From CAYNWK01 sp964400875 (GTDB taxonomy: Bacteria > Chloroflexota > Anaerolineae > Anaerolineales > UBA4823), in contig CAYNWK010000043.1 of NCBI GenBank assembly GCA_964400875.1, forward strand, positions 1 through 30,931: DNA of 30,931 nt. Reading direction: 5' to 3'. Shown piece by piece: positions 7,914 to 15,128 of this stretch. The number at the start of each line of letters is the position of its first letter. Position 1 is the first letter of the stretch. The translations under genes and the position numbers were made by a program. The notes below the pieces were generated by a model. It was not told where the DNA came from. It searched no databases and saw only the letters and a list, made by a program, of their open reading frames with translations.

Positions 7914-9077
7914 GTGGATCGACGCTACCTCTCCAATCGAGTGATCAACCTGAAACCATCGGGCATTCGCCGGTTCTTCGACATCGTCGCCACCATGGAC
8001 GATGTCATCTCGCTGGGCATCGGCGAGCCAGACTTCGTCACGCCAGGCCCGATCCTGGAGGCCGGGGTGCGCGCCTTGCACGCGGGCGAGACGCACTACA
8101 CCTCCAATGCGGGCGTGCTGGAGCTGCGCCGGGCGCTGGCGCGACACTTGCTGGAGCTGCACGGGGCGGTATACGACCCAATGGACGAGATGGTGATCAC
8201 CGTCGGGGTCTCGGAAGCCCTGTATTTGGCCATGACCGCCCTGCTGGAGCGCGGCGACGAGGTGATCATTCCGACGCCGTGTTTCGTCTCTTACCAGGCG
8301 GAGGTGATCCTGGCGGGCGGGGTGCCGGTCGAGCTGCCCACCTTCGCCGAAGATAACTTCCAGCTGCGCCCGGAGGCGGTCGAAGCCGCCATCACCGAGC
8401 GGACCAAGGCGATCCTGATCGGCTATCCCAATAACCCGACCGGGGCGGTCGCCACCCGGGAGACCATGCTGGCGGTCGCCCGCCTGGCAGAGAAATACGA
8501 CCTGATCGTGGTTTCCGACGAGCTCTACGACCAGCTGGTGTACGGCGTCGAGCACGTTTGCTTTCCCACCCTGCCGGGGATGTGGGAGCGGACGATCTTG
8601 CTGGGCGGTTTTTCCAAGAACTATGCCATGACCGGCTGGCGAATCGGCTTCGCTGCCGGACCGGCAGGGCTGATCCAGGGCTTGCTGCGCATCCACCAGT
8701 ATACGATCATGTCCGCGCCGACTATCGCCCAGGCGGCCGCGCTGGAGGCGCTGGAGAACGGCGCGCCGCTCGTCGCCGAGATGCGCGACGAATACGACCG
8801 CCGCCGCCGGTTGATCGTCTCCGGGTTGAACCAGCTGGGTTTGCCGACCTGCGAACCTCACGGCGCGTTTTACGCCTTTTCCAACATCGCGGTCACCGGT
8901 ATGGACGACGAAACTTTCGCACAGCGGCTGCTGGAGGAAGAGCGCGTGGCGGTCGTGCCGGGCAACTCCTTTGGGGCTGGCGGAGAGGGCTTCGTGCGCT
9001 GTTCCTACGCCACGGCTTACGAGAAGATCGAAGAGGCCCTTGACCGCATGGAGCGCTTCATGCGCCGCCACGGTTAA
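7914..9077 (+). CDS. PLP-dependent aminotransferase, class I/II
   Basis: A 387-residue fold-type I aminotransferase. The PLP lysine is Lys235 in G-G-F-S-K-N-Y-A-M-T-G-W-R. Other cofactor contacts are visible: Asn174 in Y-P-N-N-P-T-G, Asp202 and Tyr205 in S-D-E-L-Y, and Arg243 in the G-W-R-I-G-F segment. The N-terminal G-I-G-E-P-D-F-V-T-P is typical of aspartate/aromatic aminotransferases and archaeal-type AspC or PatA homologues. It probably moves the amino group between glutamate/2-oxoglutarate and another 2-oxo acid. GTG at 7914 has AAGGAG 5 bases upstream (7903-7908). A glutamate dehydrogenase and gatB lie downstream, all linked to nitrogen metabolism, but operon structure is not proven (72-base gap to gatB). 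Confidence 0.92.
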   Translation: MDRRYLSNRVINLKPSGIRRFFDIVATMDDVISLGIGEPDFVTPGPILEAGVRALHAGETHYTSNAGVLELRRALARHLLELHGAVYDPMDEMVITVGVSEALYLAMTALLERGDEVIIPTPCFVSYQAEVILAGGVPVELPTFAEDNFQLRPEAVEAAITERTKAILIGYPNNPTGAVATRETMLAVARLAEKYDLIVVSDELYDQLVYGVEHVCFPTLPGMWERTILLGGFSKNYAMTGWRIGFAAGPAGLIQGLLRIHQYTIMSAPTIAQAAALEALENGAPLVAEMRDEYDRRRRLIVSGLNQLGLPTCEPHGAFYAFSNIAVTGMDDETFAQRLLEEERVAVVPGNSFGAGGEGFVRCSYATAYEKIEEALDRMERFMRRHG

Positions 9078-9149
9078 AATTCCGCCGGGTTTATTGGGCA
9101 AGCTCCGCCGTCCAATACCCCATGCGAAAAAGTATTTGAGGCTTGAAGC

Positions 9150-10625
9150 ATGGCTTTGATGTACGAACCGGTGATCGGCCTTGAAGTCCACGCCGAACTG
9201 GAGACCAATTCGAAGATGTTCTGTGGGTGCCCGGTGGTCGACCCGACCCTGGCGGAGCCCAACATGGCTGTGTGCCCGATCTGCGCCGGCATGCCGGGGG
9301 TGCTGCCGGTGGTCAACCGGCGCGCCGTGGAGTACGCTCTGCGGGTCGCCCTGGCGCTGAAGTGCGAGATCTACCCGACCAGCATCTTCGCCCGTAAGAA
9401 TTATTTCTATCCCGATCTTCCCAAGGGTTACCAGATCTCCCAGTACGAACAGCCCTTAGCCAGGCACGGGCTGCTGACGATCCTCACGTCCGAGGGAGAA
9501 AAAGAGATCCGCATTCGACGGGTGCACCTGGAGGAGGACACCGGCAAGCTCACCCATGTCAATCAGAACGGCGACTCCTACTCCCTGGTAGACCTCAACC
9601 GGGCTGGGGTGCCTTTGCTGGAGATCGTCTCCGAGCCCGACCTGCACGACGCCGAAGAGGTGCGCGCCTACGCCATGGGCCTGCGTTCATTGCTGCGCTA
9701 CCTGGGAGTCAACTCCGGGGACATGCAGAAGGGCATTATGCGCATCGAGCCGAACGTCTCCGTCCGCCCGGTGGGCGAGGAGACTCTGGGCACGCGCGTG
9801 GAGATCAAGAATCTGAACTCCTTCCGGGCGCTGGAACGCGGCGTCGCCTACGAGATCGACCGGCAGATCGCCCGTCTGTGGGAAGGTAAGCCGGTGATCC
9901 AGGAGACAGTCGGATGGGATGAGGCCAAGCAAGCGACTTTCACCCAGCGGGTCAAGGAGGTCGAAGAGGACTACCGCTACTTCCCCGAGCCCGACCTGCC
10001 GCCCCTGGTGGTCGAGCAGGAATGGATCGAGCGCATCGCCTCCACGCTGCCGGAGCTGCCGGTGGAAAAGTTCCGCCGCTTCCGGGAGCAGTACGGCCTG
10101 AACGAGTACGACGCCGGGGTGCTGACCGCCGAGCGAGCCGTGGCGGAATATTTTGAGGAGGCGCTTGCCGAAGCCAAGGGCAGCACGCCAAAAGTTGTGG
10201 CGAACTGGATCACGGGCGAGCTGTTCGGCTTGCTCAACCAGGCCGACGCCGGCATCGAAACCGCGCGGGTGACACCCCAGGCGCTGGCGGGTCTGATCCG
10301 CATGGTGGAAGCGGGGGAGATCAACCAGAACACCGCCAAGTCCGTGCTGGCAGAGATGTTCACTACAAGAAAAAGCCCCGAGGAGATCGTCGCTGCGCAA
10401 GGCCTTGGGCAAATCTCGGACGCCGGGCATATCTCCGGCCTGGTGGAAAGCGTGTTGGCGGAGAATCCGGACCAGGTCGCCGAGTATTTAAGCGGCAAAG
10501 AGGCGATCGCACGCTGGTTTTTCGGGCAGGTGATGCGCGCCGCCCAGGGCCGGGCGAACCCCCAGATCGTCCAGATGGAGCTGGACCGGCAGCTGGCGGA
10601 ATTTAGCAAAGAGGACCGCGCCTAA
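9150..10625 (+). CDS. gatB: Asp-tRNA(Asn)/Glu-tRNA(Gln) amidotransferase subunit B
   Basis: A 491-residue GatB of full length. It phosphorylates the side-chain carboxylate of mischarged tRNA and accepts ammonia from GatA. Visible hallmarks are V-I-G-L-E-V-H-A-E-L (8-17), the metal-binding cysteines C25/C27 and C42/C45 in C-G-C-P and C-P-I-C-A-G-M-P-G, the signature D-L-P-K-G-Y-Q-I-S-Q-Y-E-Q-P (89-102), and Y-F-P-E-P-D-L-P-P. The YqeY-like tRNA-binding tail occupies about 345-490. ATG at 9150 is preceded by TTGAGG. A second ATG at 9159 would also keep the domain. It is separated from gatC-gatA by four unrelated genes, so the complex is assembled from two loci. Confidence 0.97.
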   Translation: MALMYEPVIGLEVHAELETNSKMFCGCPVVDPTLAEPNMAVCPICAGMPGVLPVVNRRAVEYALRVALALKCEIYPTSIFARKNYFYPDLPKGYQISQYEQPLARHGLLTILTSEGEKEIRIRRVHLEEDTGKLTHVNQNGDSYSLVDLNRAGVPLLEIVSEPDLHDAEEVRAYAMGLRSLLRYLGVNSGDMQKGIMRIEPNVSVRPVGEETLGTRVEIKNLNSFRALERGVAYEIDRQIARLWEGKPVIQETVGWDEAKQATFTQRVKEVEEDYRYFPEPDLPPLVVEQEWIERIASTLPELPVEKFRRFREQYGLNEYDAGVLTAERAVAEYFEEALAEAKGSTPKVVANWITGELFGLLNQADAGIETARVTPQALAGLIRMVEAGEINQNTAKSVLAEMFTTRKSPEEIVAAQGLGQISDAGHISGLVESVLAENPDQVAEYLSGKEAIARWFFGQVMRAAQGRANPQIVQMELDRQLAEFSKEDRA

Positions 10626-10674
10626 ACCTTACGAGAGGGTAAGGCGCATGGCGTGGGAAAGTGCGTTTTGTCAC

Positions 10675-10703
10675 TTGACGGGATCTGTAGCCTCTGTTAA
10701 GGT
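10675..10703 (+). promoter_or_regulatory. Promoter candidate for the glutamate dehydrogenase gene
   Basis: TTGACG (10675-10680) is followed at 17 bases by TAAGGT (10698-10703), with an extended TG at 10695-10696. The predicted transcript starts near 10710 and has a leader of about 160 bases that contains the hairpin at 10804-10828. Confidence 0.5.
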
Positions 10704-10803
10704 TAAAGGGCGAGCAACGGCGCGAACATTGGAAAGAACGCTGGGATTGATGCGAGGATGAGCTTACTGGTTTTCAATACGCCCTGCTCAGACGGAGAAA
10801 CTT

Positions 10804-10836
10804 GCGGGCACCATACCGTGGTGCCCGCTTATCATT
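10804..10836 (+). terminator. Leader hairpin with weak U tract upstream of gdhA
   Basis: A perfect 10-bp stem (10804-10813 with 10819-10828, loop TACCG) is followed by TTATCATT. It lies 37 bases before the dehydrogenase start and about 100 bases inside the predicted leader. It may end transcripts from gatB, or act as an attenuator for the dehydrogenase. A small CCTTAC/GTAAGG hairpin at 10627-10644, right after the gatB stop, is weaker. The gap 10626-10872 otherwise holds the promoter candidate and no gene. Confidence 0.55.
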
Positions 10837-10872
10837 CCTATCCACATCCAAGGAACCAGGAGAAAATTGTCT

Positions 10873-12159
10873 ATGGCAGAAACGATTAACGCGTTCGAAA
10901 TGGCCCAGCGGCAATTCGACGGCGTCGCCGGGCAGCTCAACTTAGACCCAGAGGTCGCCGAGATGCTGCGCTGGCCCAATCGAGAATTCAAATTCCAGAT
11001 CCCGGTGCACATGGACGACGGCACAATCCGGGTCTTTTTTGGGTACCGTGTGCAGCACAGCGATGCGCGCGGACCGTGCAAGGGGGGCATCCGCTTCCAT
11101 CCCTCCGAAACGTTGGACACCGTGCGCGCCCTGTCGATGTGGATGACCTGGAAGACGGCGGTCGCCGACATCCCGCTGGGCGGCGGCAAAGGCGGCGTGG
11201 CGGTGGATTCGGCTTCTCTGTCCATCGCCGAGCAGGAGCAGCTGTGCCGCGGCTGGGTACGGCAGATCTGGAGAAACATCGGCCCGCGCCAGGACGTCCC
11301 CGCGCCCGACGTCGGCACCAACCCGGGCATGATGGGCTGGATGATGGATGAGTATTCCCGGCTGGTCGGGGAGTACACGCCCGGTGTGATCACGGGCAAG
11401 CCTGTCGGGGGCGGCGGCTCGCTGGGACGCACTGAAGCGACCGGCTACGGTGTGATCTACACCGTGCGAGAAGCGATGAAGCACCTCAAGATGGACTCGA
11501 CCAAATCCGTCGCCTCCATCCAGGGCTTCGGCAACGTTTCCCAGTACGCGGCGATCGGCTTTACCGAGTTACTCGGCGGCAAAGTCGCAGCGGTATCCTA
11601 TTGGGACCGCGAGGACCGGAAGCCCTACACGGTCAGCCACCCGCAGGGCATCGAGCCGCATTTCCTACAGGGCATCACCGATGTCTACGGGACGATCGAC
11701 AAGGACCAAGCCCAAGAGGCCGGCTACCTGATCGAGGACGCCGACGCCTGGATCGCCAAGGACGTGGACGTGTTGATCCCCGGCGCGCTGGAAGGCCAGA
11801 TCAACGCCGAGAGCGTGACCCAGATCAGCGACCGCGTCAAACTGATCGCCGAAGGCGCCAACGGGCCGACCACGCCGGAAGCCGACGAGGTCTTCAAGCG
11901 CAACAACGTCTTCGTGATCCCCGACTTCCTGTGCAACGCCGGCGGGGTGACCGTCTCATACTTCGAAAGCGTGCAGAACGATATGAACTACTATTGGACG
12001 CGCGAGGAAGTGCTTGACCGCCTGGACACCAAGATCACGCAGGCCTTCAACAGCGTGGTGGAGATGGCGAAGACCGAGAAGGTGTATATGCGTGATGCAG
12101 CCTACATGGTCGCCATAGCCCGCGTGGTTAAAGCGATGGAACTGCGCGGCTGGCTGTAG
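10873..12159 (+). CDS. gdhA: Glutamate dehydrogenase (Glu/Leu/Phe/Val family)
   Basis: A 428-residue NAD(P)-dependent glutamate dehydrogenase interconverting glutamate and 2-oxoglutarate plus ammonia. Substrate-pocket lysines are Lys70 (P-C-K-G-G-I-R-F-H) and Lys94 (W-K-T-A-V-A). The catalytic lysine is Lys106 in P-L-G-G-G-K-G-G, and the catalytic aspartate is Asp146 in P-A-P-D-V-G-T. The Rossmann dinucleotide motif is I-Q-G-F-G-N-V-S (216-223). Cofactor choice cannot be told with certainty. ATG at 10873 is preferred over a TTG at 10867 because AGGAG (10858-10862) is then 10 rather than 4 bases away. It is cytosolic and likely hexameric, transcribed alone between its own promoter and a strong terminator. 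Confidence 0.96.
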   Translation: MAETINAFEMAQRQFDGVAGQLNLDPEVAEMLRWPNREFKFQIPVHMDDGTIRVFFGYRVQHSDARGPCKGGIRFHPSETLDTVRALSMWMTWKTAVADIPLGGGKGGVAVDSASLSIAEQEQLCRGWVRQIWRNIGPRQDVPAPDVGTNPGMMGWMMDEYSRLVGEYTPGVITGKPVGGGGSLGRTEATGYGVIYTVREAMKHLKMDSTKSVASIQGFGNVSQYAAIGFTELLGGKVAAVSYWDREDRKPYTVSHPQGIEPHFLQGITDVYGTIDKDQAQEAGYLIEDADAWIAKDVDVLIPGALEGQINAESVTQISDRVKLIAEGANGPTTPEADEVFKRNNVFVIPDFLCNAGGVTVSYFESVQNDMNYYWTREEVLDRLDTKITQAFNSVVEMAKTEKVYMRDAAYMVAIARVVKAMELRGWL

Positions 12160-12181
12160 ATTTACCTGACGCTGTTAATGG

Positions 12182-12223
12182 CAGCCCGAGGGCGATGTGC
12201 GCGAGCCCTCGGGCTGGTTTCTT
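12182..12223 (+). terminator. Intrinsic terminator of gdhA
   Basis: Bases 12182-12193 pair perfectly with 12205-12216 (12 bp, GC-rich, 11-base loop), followed by GTTTCTT. It begins 22 bases after the dehydrogenase stop. Confidence 0.8.
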
Positions 12224-12267
12224 AATGAGGACTTAGGCGCTCGAGGAATCTGCGAAACTGCTATTAA

Positions 12268-12276
12268 TGTTACAAT
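12268..12276 (+). promoter_or_regulatory. Extended -10 promoter candidate for the DUF5671 gene
   Basis: TG-T-TACAAT, an extended -10 in an AT-rich pocket, lies 68 bases before the start at 12345. No clear -35 is present, which extended -10 promoters can tolerate. Confidence 0.4.
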
Positions 12277-12344
12277 TTTTTGCACCCCGAGAACGCTCAG
12301 CGGAATAACCAACCCTGCCGGCCCGCACGGCAAAGGACCACCTC

Positions 12345-14276
12345 ATGCCAACCATTCGCCGACTGTACCTGTACGCCGTGGCATTCATCAGCCTGGAGGT
12401 CATCATTTGGGGATTGATCGGCCTGGGTAGGACGATGGCGGCGGAAAATGGGTTTGGAGTGGAGGCTGCCAGTCTGGCGGAAGGTCTGGCGCTGCTACTG
12501 GTAGGTCTGCCCGCTTTCGGCCTGCATTGGTGGTTGGCGCAGCAAGGCGCGGCCGAGCTGGTCGAAGAGCGCTCCTCCCGCATACGGGCTGTATTCCTCT
12601 ACGGCGCGCTTCTGGCGACCTTGATCCCGGTGGTGCAGAACCTGCTGGCCATTGCCGACCGGCTGCTGTTGGAGGCGTTTGGCGCCGGCGCCCAATGGGC
12701 CCTGTTCGGGGGCGGGCAAAGCGTCCTGGATAACCTGATCGCCGCGGCTGCCAACGCCCTGGCAGCCGGTTATTTGTTCCTGGTGACGAGGGCCGAATGG
12801 GGCAGGCAGCTGCAGGGGCAGGCTTTTCCGGAGACCCGCCGGCTCTACCGCTACGCCTGGCTGATCTACAGCCTGGGTCTGATAGTCGCCGGGGCAGCGC
12901 TGGTGTTGATCCTGCCCATCGACCTGTATACCGCCGTGGGCGGCGAGAGGCTTGCCTCCCTGGCGAACGGGTTGGCGCTCTCTGTCCTAGGGTGGCCGCT
13001 GTGGTATTTCACCAGCCGGCGCATCCGGGCATCCTTGCGCGAGCCTGCAGAACGCGAGTCGATGCTGCGACTGGGGGTGCTCTACACGCTGACCCTGGCG
13101 GGGGCGCTGGGCGGGCTGCTTTCGGCCGGCCGGGCCTTGAACGTCCTGGCGCTGGCTGCCATGGGGGCGCCGTTGAGCACTCCTCAAATCCTGGAGCGGA
13201 CTGGCGAGCCCCTGGCGGCCGGGCTGGCGCTCGGCGCAGTTTGGCTGGTCTACGGGCGCAGGCTGCGAGGGGAGATCGAGGCCATCCCCGAAGCGCCGCG
13301 GCGGGCGGCGCTGAAGCGTTTTTATTTCTACGCCCTTTCCCTGGTCGGTCTGGGCGCGGCGGTTTACGGCTTGAACGCGCTGCTCTCCCAGGGCCTGGCC
13401 GCGCTGTTGGGGAGCAGCGCGGAGAACGCCTCGCTCAATCGCGCCCGGTTGGCCTCCGGCATCAGCGCCGCCCTCCTGGGGATACCGGTTTGGGTACTGG
13501 CCTGGCTGCCGATGGTCCGGGAAGCTATCCATGACGGGGAGAGCGGGGACTACGCGCGCCGGTCCCTGGTGCGGCGGGCGTATTTGTTCCTGGTGATCTT
13601 CGCCGGAGTCCTGGGAATCATGGCCGGGGCCGGCAACCTGGTTTTCCAGGCGCTCCAGGCGCTGCTCGGCGAGGCTCCGCAAGGCTATCCATTGAGCGCC
13701 TGGCAAGTTGGCGCGACGCTGGTTTTGTTCTTGATCGTGCTGGTTTACCACGGGCGGGTCCTGCGCGTCGACGTACGACGTGCGGCCCTTTCGCTCGCCC
13801 GCCGCCACGCGCAATTTCCAGTCCTGGTGCTTGCGCCGGAAGAAGAGGCCTTCGCCGCCACGCTGGCTAAAGCCCTGGAGCGGGAAGCCCCGGAGCTGCC
13901 GGTGGCGGTGCAGCCGATCAGCGCCGGGGCGCCGGACGAGACCCAATCCGCTGCCAGCGCCGTGATCTTGCCCAGCGCGCTGCTCGCCGCGCCCCCGGAG
14001 GCTTTGCGGTTGTGGTTGGCGGATTTTTCCGGGGCGCGGGTAGTGATCCCCACGGAAGCAGAGGGATGGCATTGGCTGGGAGGGGGCAGCCGGGCGCTCG
14101 CCGGTCACGCCGGACGAGCCGCCCAGGTTGTTCGGCGTATGGCGGAGGGAGAGGAGCCGTCTCCGCCCCTGGAAGGCTCGCTCTGGATGACGGTGATCTA
14201 CATGCTCGCCGGGCTGGCCGCGCTGCAGCTGGCGCTGGTTATCGTCGCTGTTGTGGCGGCGCTGGTGTTTGGTTGA
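12345..14276 (+). CDS. Multi-pass membrane protein with six DUF5671-like repeats
   Basis: A 643-residue protein made of six tandem two-helix membrane units, at about residues 4-66, 79-150, 164-226, 238-308, 320-390 and 406-474. Units typically open with a basic-aromatic patch such as R-R-L-Y-L-Y, R-R-L-Y-R-Y, K-R-F-Y-F-Y or R-R-A-Y-L-F. This matches the DUF5671 pattern. A soluble domain (about 488-605) follows, with an alternating strand/helix pattern beginning F-P-V-L-V-L-A-P-E-E-E. A last helix (614-642) closes the protein, giving about 13 membrane spans. No transport or enzymatic motif is recognisable. AAAGGA precedes the ATG. Function is unknown. The repeat architecture is directly visible; the family name is from memory. 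Confidence 0.85.
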   Translation: MPTIRRLYLYAVAFISLEVIIWGLIGLGRTMAAENGFGVEAASLAEGLALLLVGLPAFGLHWWLAQQGAAELVEERSSRIRAVFLYGALLATLIPVVQNLLAIADRLLLEAFGAGAQWALFGGGQSVLDNLIAAAANALAAGYLFLVTRAEWGRQLQGQAFPETRRLYRYAWLIYSLGLIVAGAALVLILPIDLYTAVGGERLASLANGLALSVLGWPLWYFTSRRIRASLREPAERESMLRLGVLYTLTLAGALGGLLSAGRALNVLALAAMGAPLSTPQILERTGEPLAAGLALGAVWLVYGRRLRGEIEAIPEAPRRAALKRFYFYALSLVGLGAAVYGLNALLSQGLAALLGSSAENASLNRARLASGISAALLGIPVWVLAWLPMVREAIHDGESGDYARRSLVRRAYLFLVIFAGVLGIMAGAGNLVFQALQALLGEAPQGYPLSAWQVGATLVLFLIVLVYHGRVLRVDVRRAALSLARRHAQFPVLVLAPEEEAFAATLAKALEREAPELPVAVQPISAGAPDETQSAASAVILPSALLAAPPEALRLWLADFSGARVVIPTEAEGWHWLGGGSRALAGHAGRAAQVVRRMAEGEEPSPPLEGSLWMTVIYMLAGLAALQLALVIVAVVAALVFG

Positions 14277-14278
14277 TC

Positions 14279-14303
14279 GCTCTTCATCGAAGAGCCGTGT
14301 TTT
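14279..14303 (+). terminator. Short terminator after the DUF5671 gene
   Basis: A 7-bp stem (GCTCTTC, 14279-14285, with GAAGAGC, 14289-14295; loop ATC) is followed by CGTGTTTT. It starts 2 bases after the stop codon and may only partly block read-through into the next gene, whose ribosome site begins at 14304. Confidence 0.55.
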
Positions 14304-14315
14304 AGGAGGGTTGAG

Positions 14316-15083
14316 ATGGAACGGCTTAAACGTTTTGTGGTCGCAGTACCGATCTTCTTAATGGCTGTGTGGATCATCGCCCTTAAAGTTGTGGGGCTAT
14401 CTGGAACTGCCTCCGCTCACTGGGGAGATGAATTCGGCCCTGCTTGCGGCGCAGCCACGATCGATGGCCAGGTCGATGCTTTGGAATGGAGCAATGCGGC
14501 AACTCAAACATTCCTCATGGAGAACCAAGGGATCACAACGCCCATCACTGCTACGCTCCACGTGATGAACAGCGCGAAAAATCTGTATTTGGGAATCACC
14601 ATTGAGGATGATGAGTTCAGTGATATAGGGGAATTCTTGCCGCGAGGAGATACGTTTCAGGTCTTCTTCGACAACGATCACAGCGGCTCCCTGTTCGCGC
14701 TGGAAGATGACGTCCTGGATGTCAATGCCGGTTCACCTCAATTCGACGACCGCTTTGTCGTTGGCTCGCCTGCGCCTGGCAGCAACAGCTCTGACGCTGA
14801 TAACGGCGGTACGAAGGATGGAGATGGTAAGGCGGGCCGGTTAGGCAAACTGAATCACTTTGAGATCAAACACCCGCTGTGTTCCGGAGATAACAAGGAC
14901 TTCTGCCTCTCACCCGGCGACACCGTTGGCTTTAGGCTCGATTATCTCGACGCTGAGACGGATGGGAGTTTCGGCAGCAGCCTTTTCTTCCCAGGCAGTA
15001 CGGATACTTCCGTGGCGGACATCGTAATCGGCAGCTGTAAGAACCCCGACCTGTTTAGCTACCTGCCAATAATCGTGAAATAA
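14316..15083 (+). CDS. Secreted sugar-binding-like (CBM9/DOMON-type) protein
   Basis: A 255-residue exported protein. Residues 1-34 form a signal peptide (basic M-E-R-L-K-R, a hydrophobic core, T-A-S-A then H). The mature part reads T-I-D-G-Q-V-D-A-L-E-W (about 49-59), L-H-V-M-N-S-A-K-N-L-Y-L-G-I and F-Q-V-F-F-D-N-D-H. That is the beta-sandwich pattern of family 9 carbohydrate-binding or DOMON-like modules. Cysteines are spread through the mature domain and may form disulfides. The last residues are Y-L-P-I-I-V-K. The gene is visibly less GC-rich than its neighbours, which could mean recent acquisition. AGGAGGG (14304-14310) is 5 bases before the ATG. The ligand is unknown and no catalytic motif is seen. 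Confidence 0.75.
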   Translation: MERLKRFVVAVPIFLMAVWIIALKVVGLSGTASAHWGDEFGPACGAATIDGQVDALEWSNAATQTFLMENQGITTPITATLHVMNSAKNLYLGITIEDDEFSDIGEFLPRGDTFQVFFDNDHSGSLFALEDDVLDVNAGSPQFDDRFVVGSPAPGSNSSDADNGGTKDGDGKAGRLGKLNHFEIKHPLCSGDNKDFCLSPGDTVGFRLDYLDAETDGSFGSSLFFPGSTDTSVADIVIGSCKNPDLFSYLPIIVK

Positions 15084-15128
15084 CTAAATATGGCTTAAGA
15101 CCTACAAGTATTCCCCTTTCTCGGTTGA

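Noticed and set aside
7803..9191. Open frame of 462 codons on the minus strand
   Set aside because: It lies opposite the well-supported aminotransferase gene; its translation is low-complexity, His/Arg/Gln-rich and has no recognisable motif, typical of a shadow frame in GC-rich DNA.
10838..10848. CTATCCACA, one base from the DnaA box TTATCCACA
   Set aside because: A single near-match in the gdhA leader without clustering, AT-rich unwinding region or dnaA gene. Despite dnaN elsewhere in the window there is no support for an origin of replication.
12987..14108. Open frame of 373 codons on the minus strand
   Set aside because: Opposite the DUF5671 membrane protein gene; rich in Pro, Gln and Arg with no domain, and no ribosome site.
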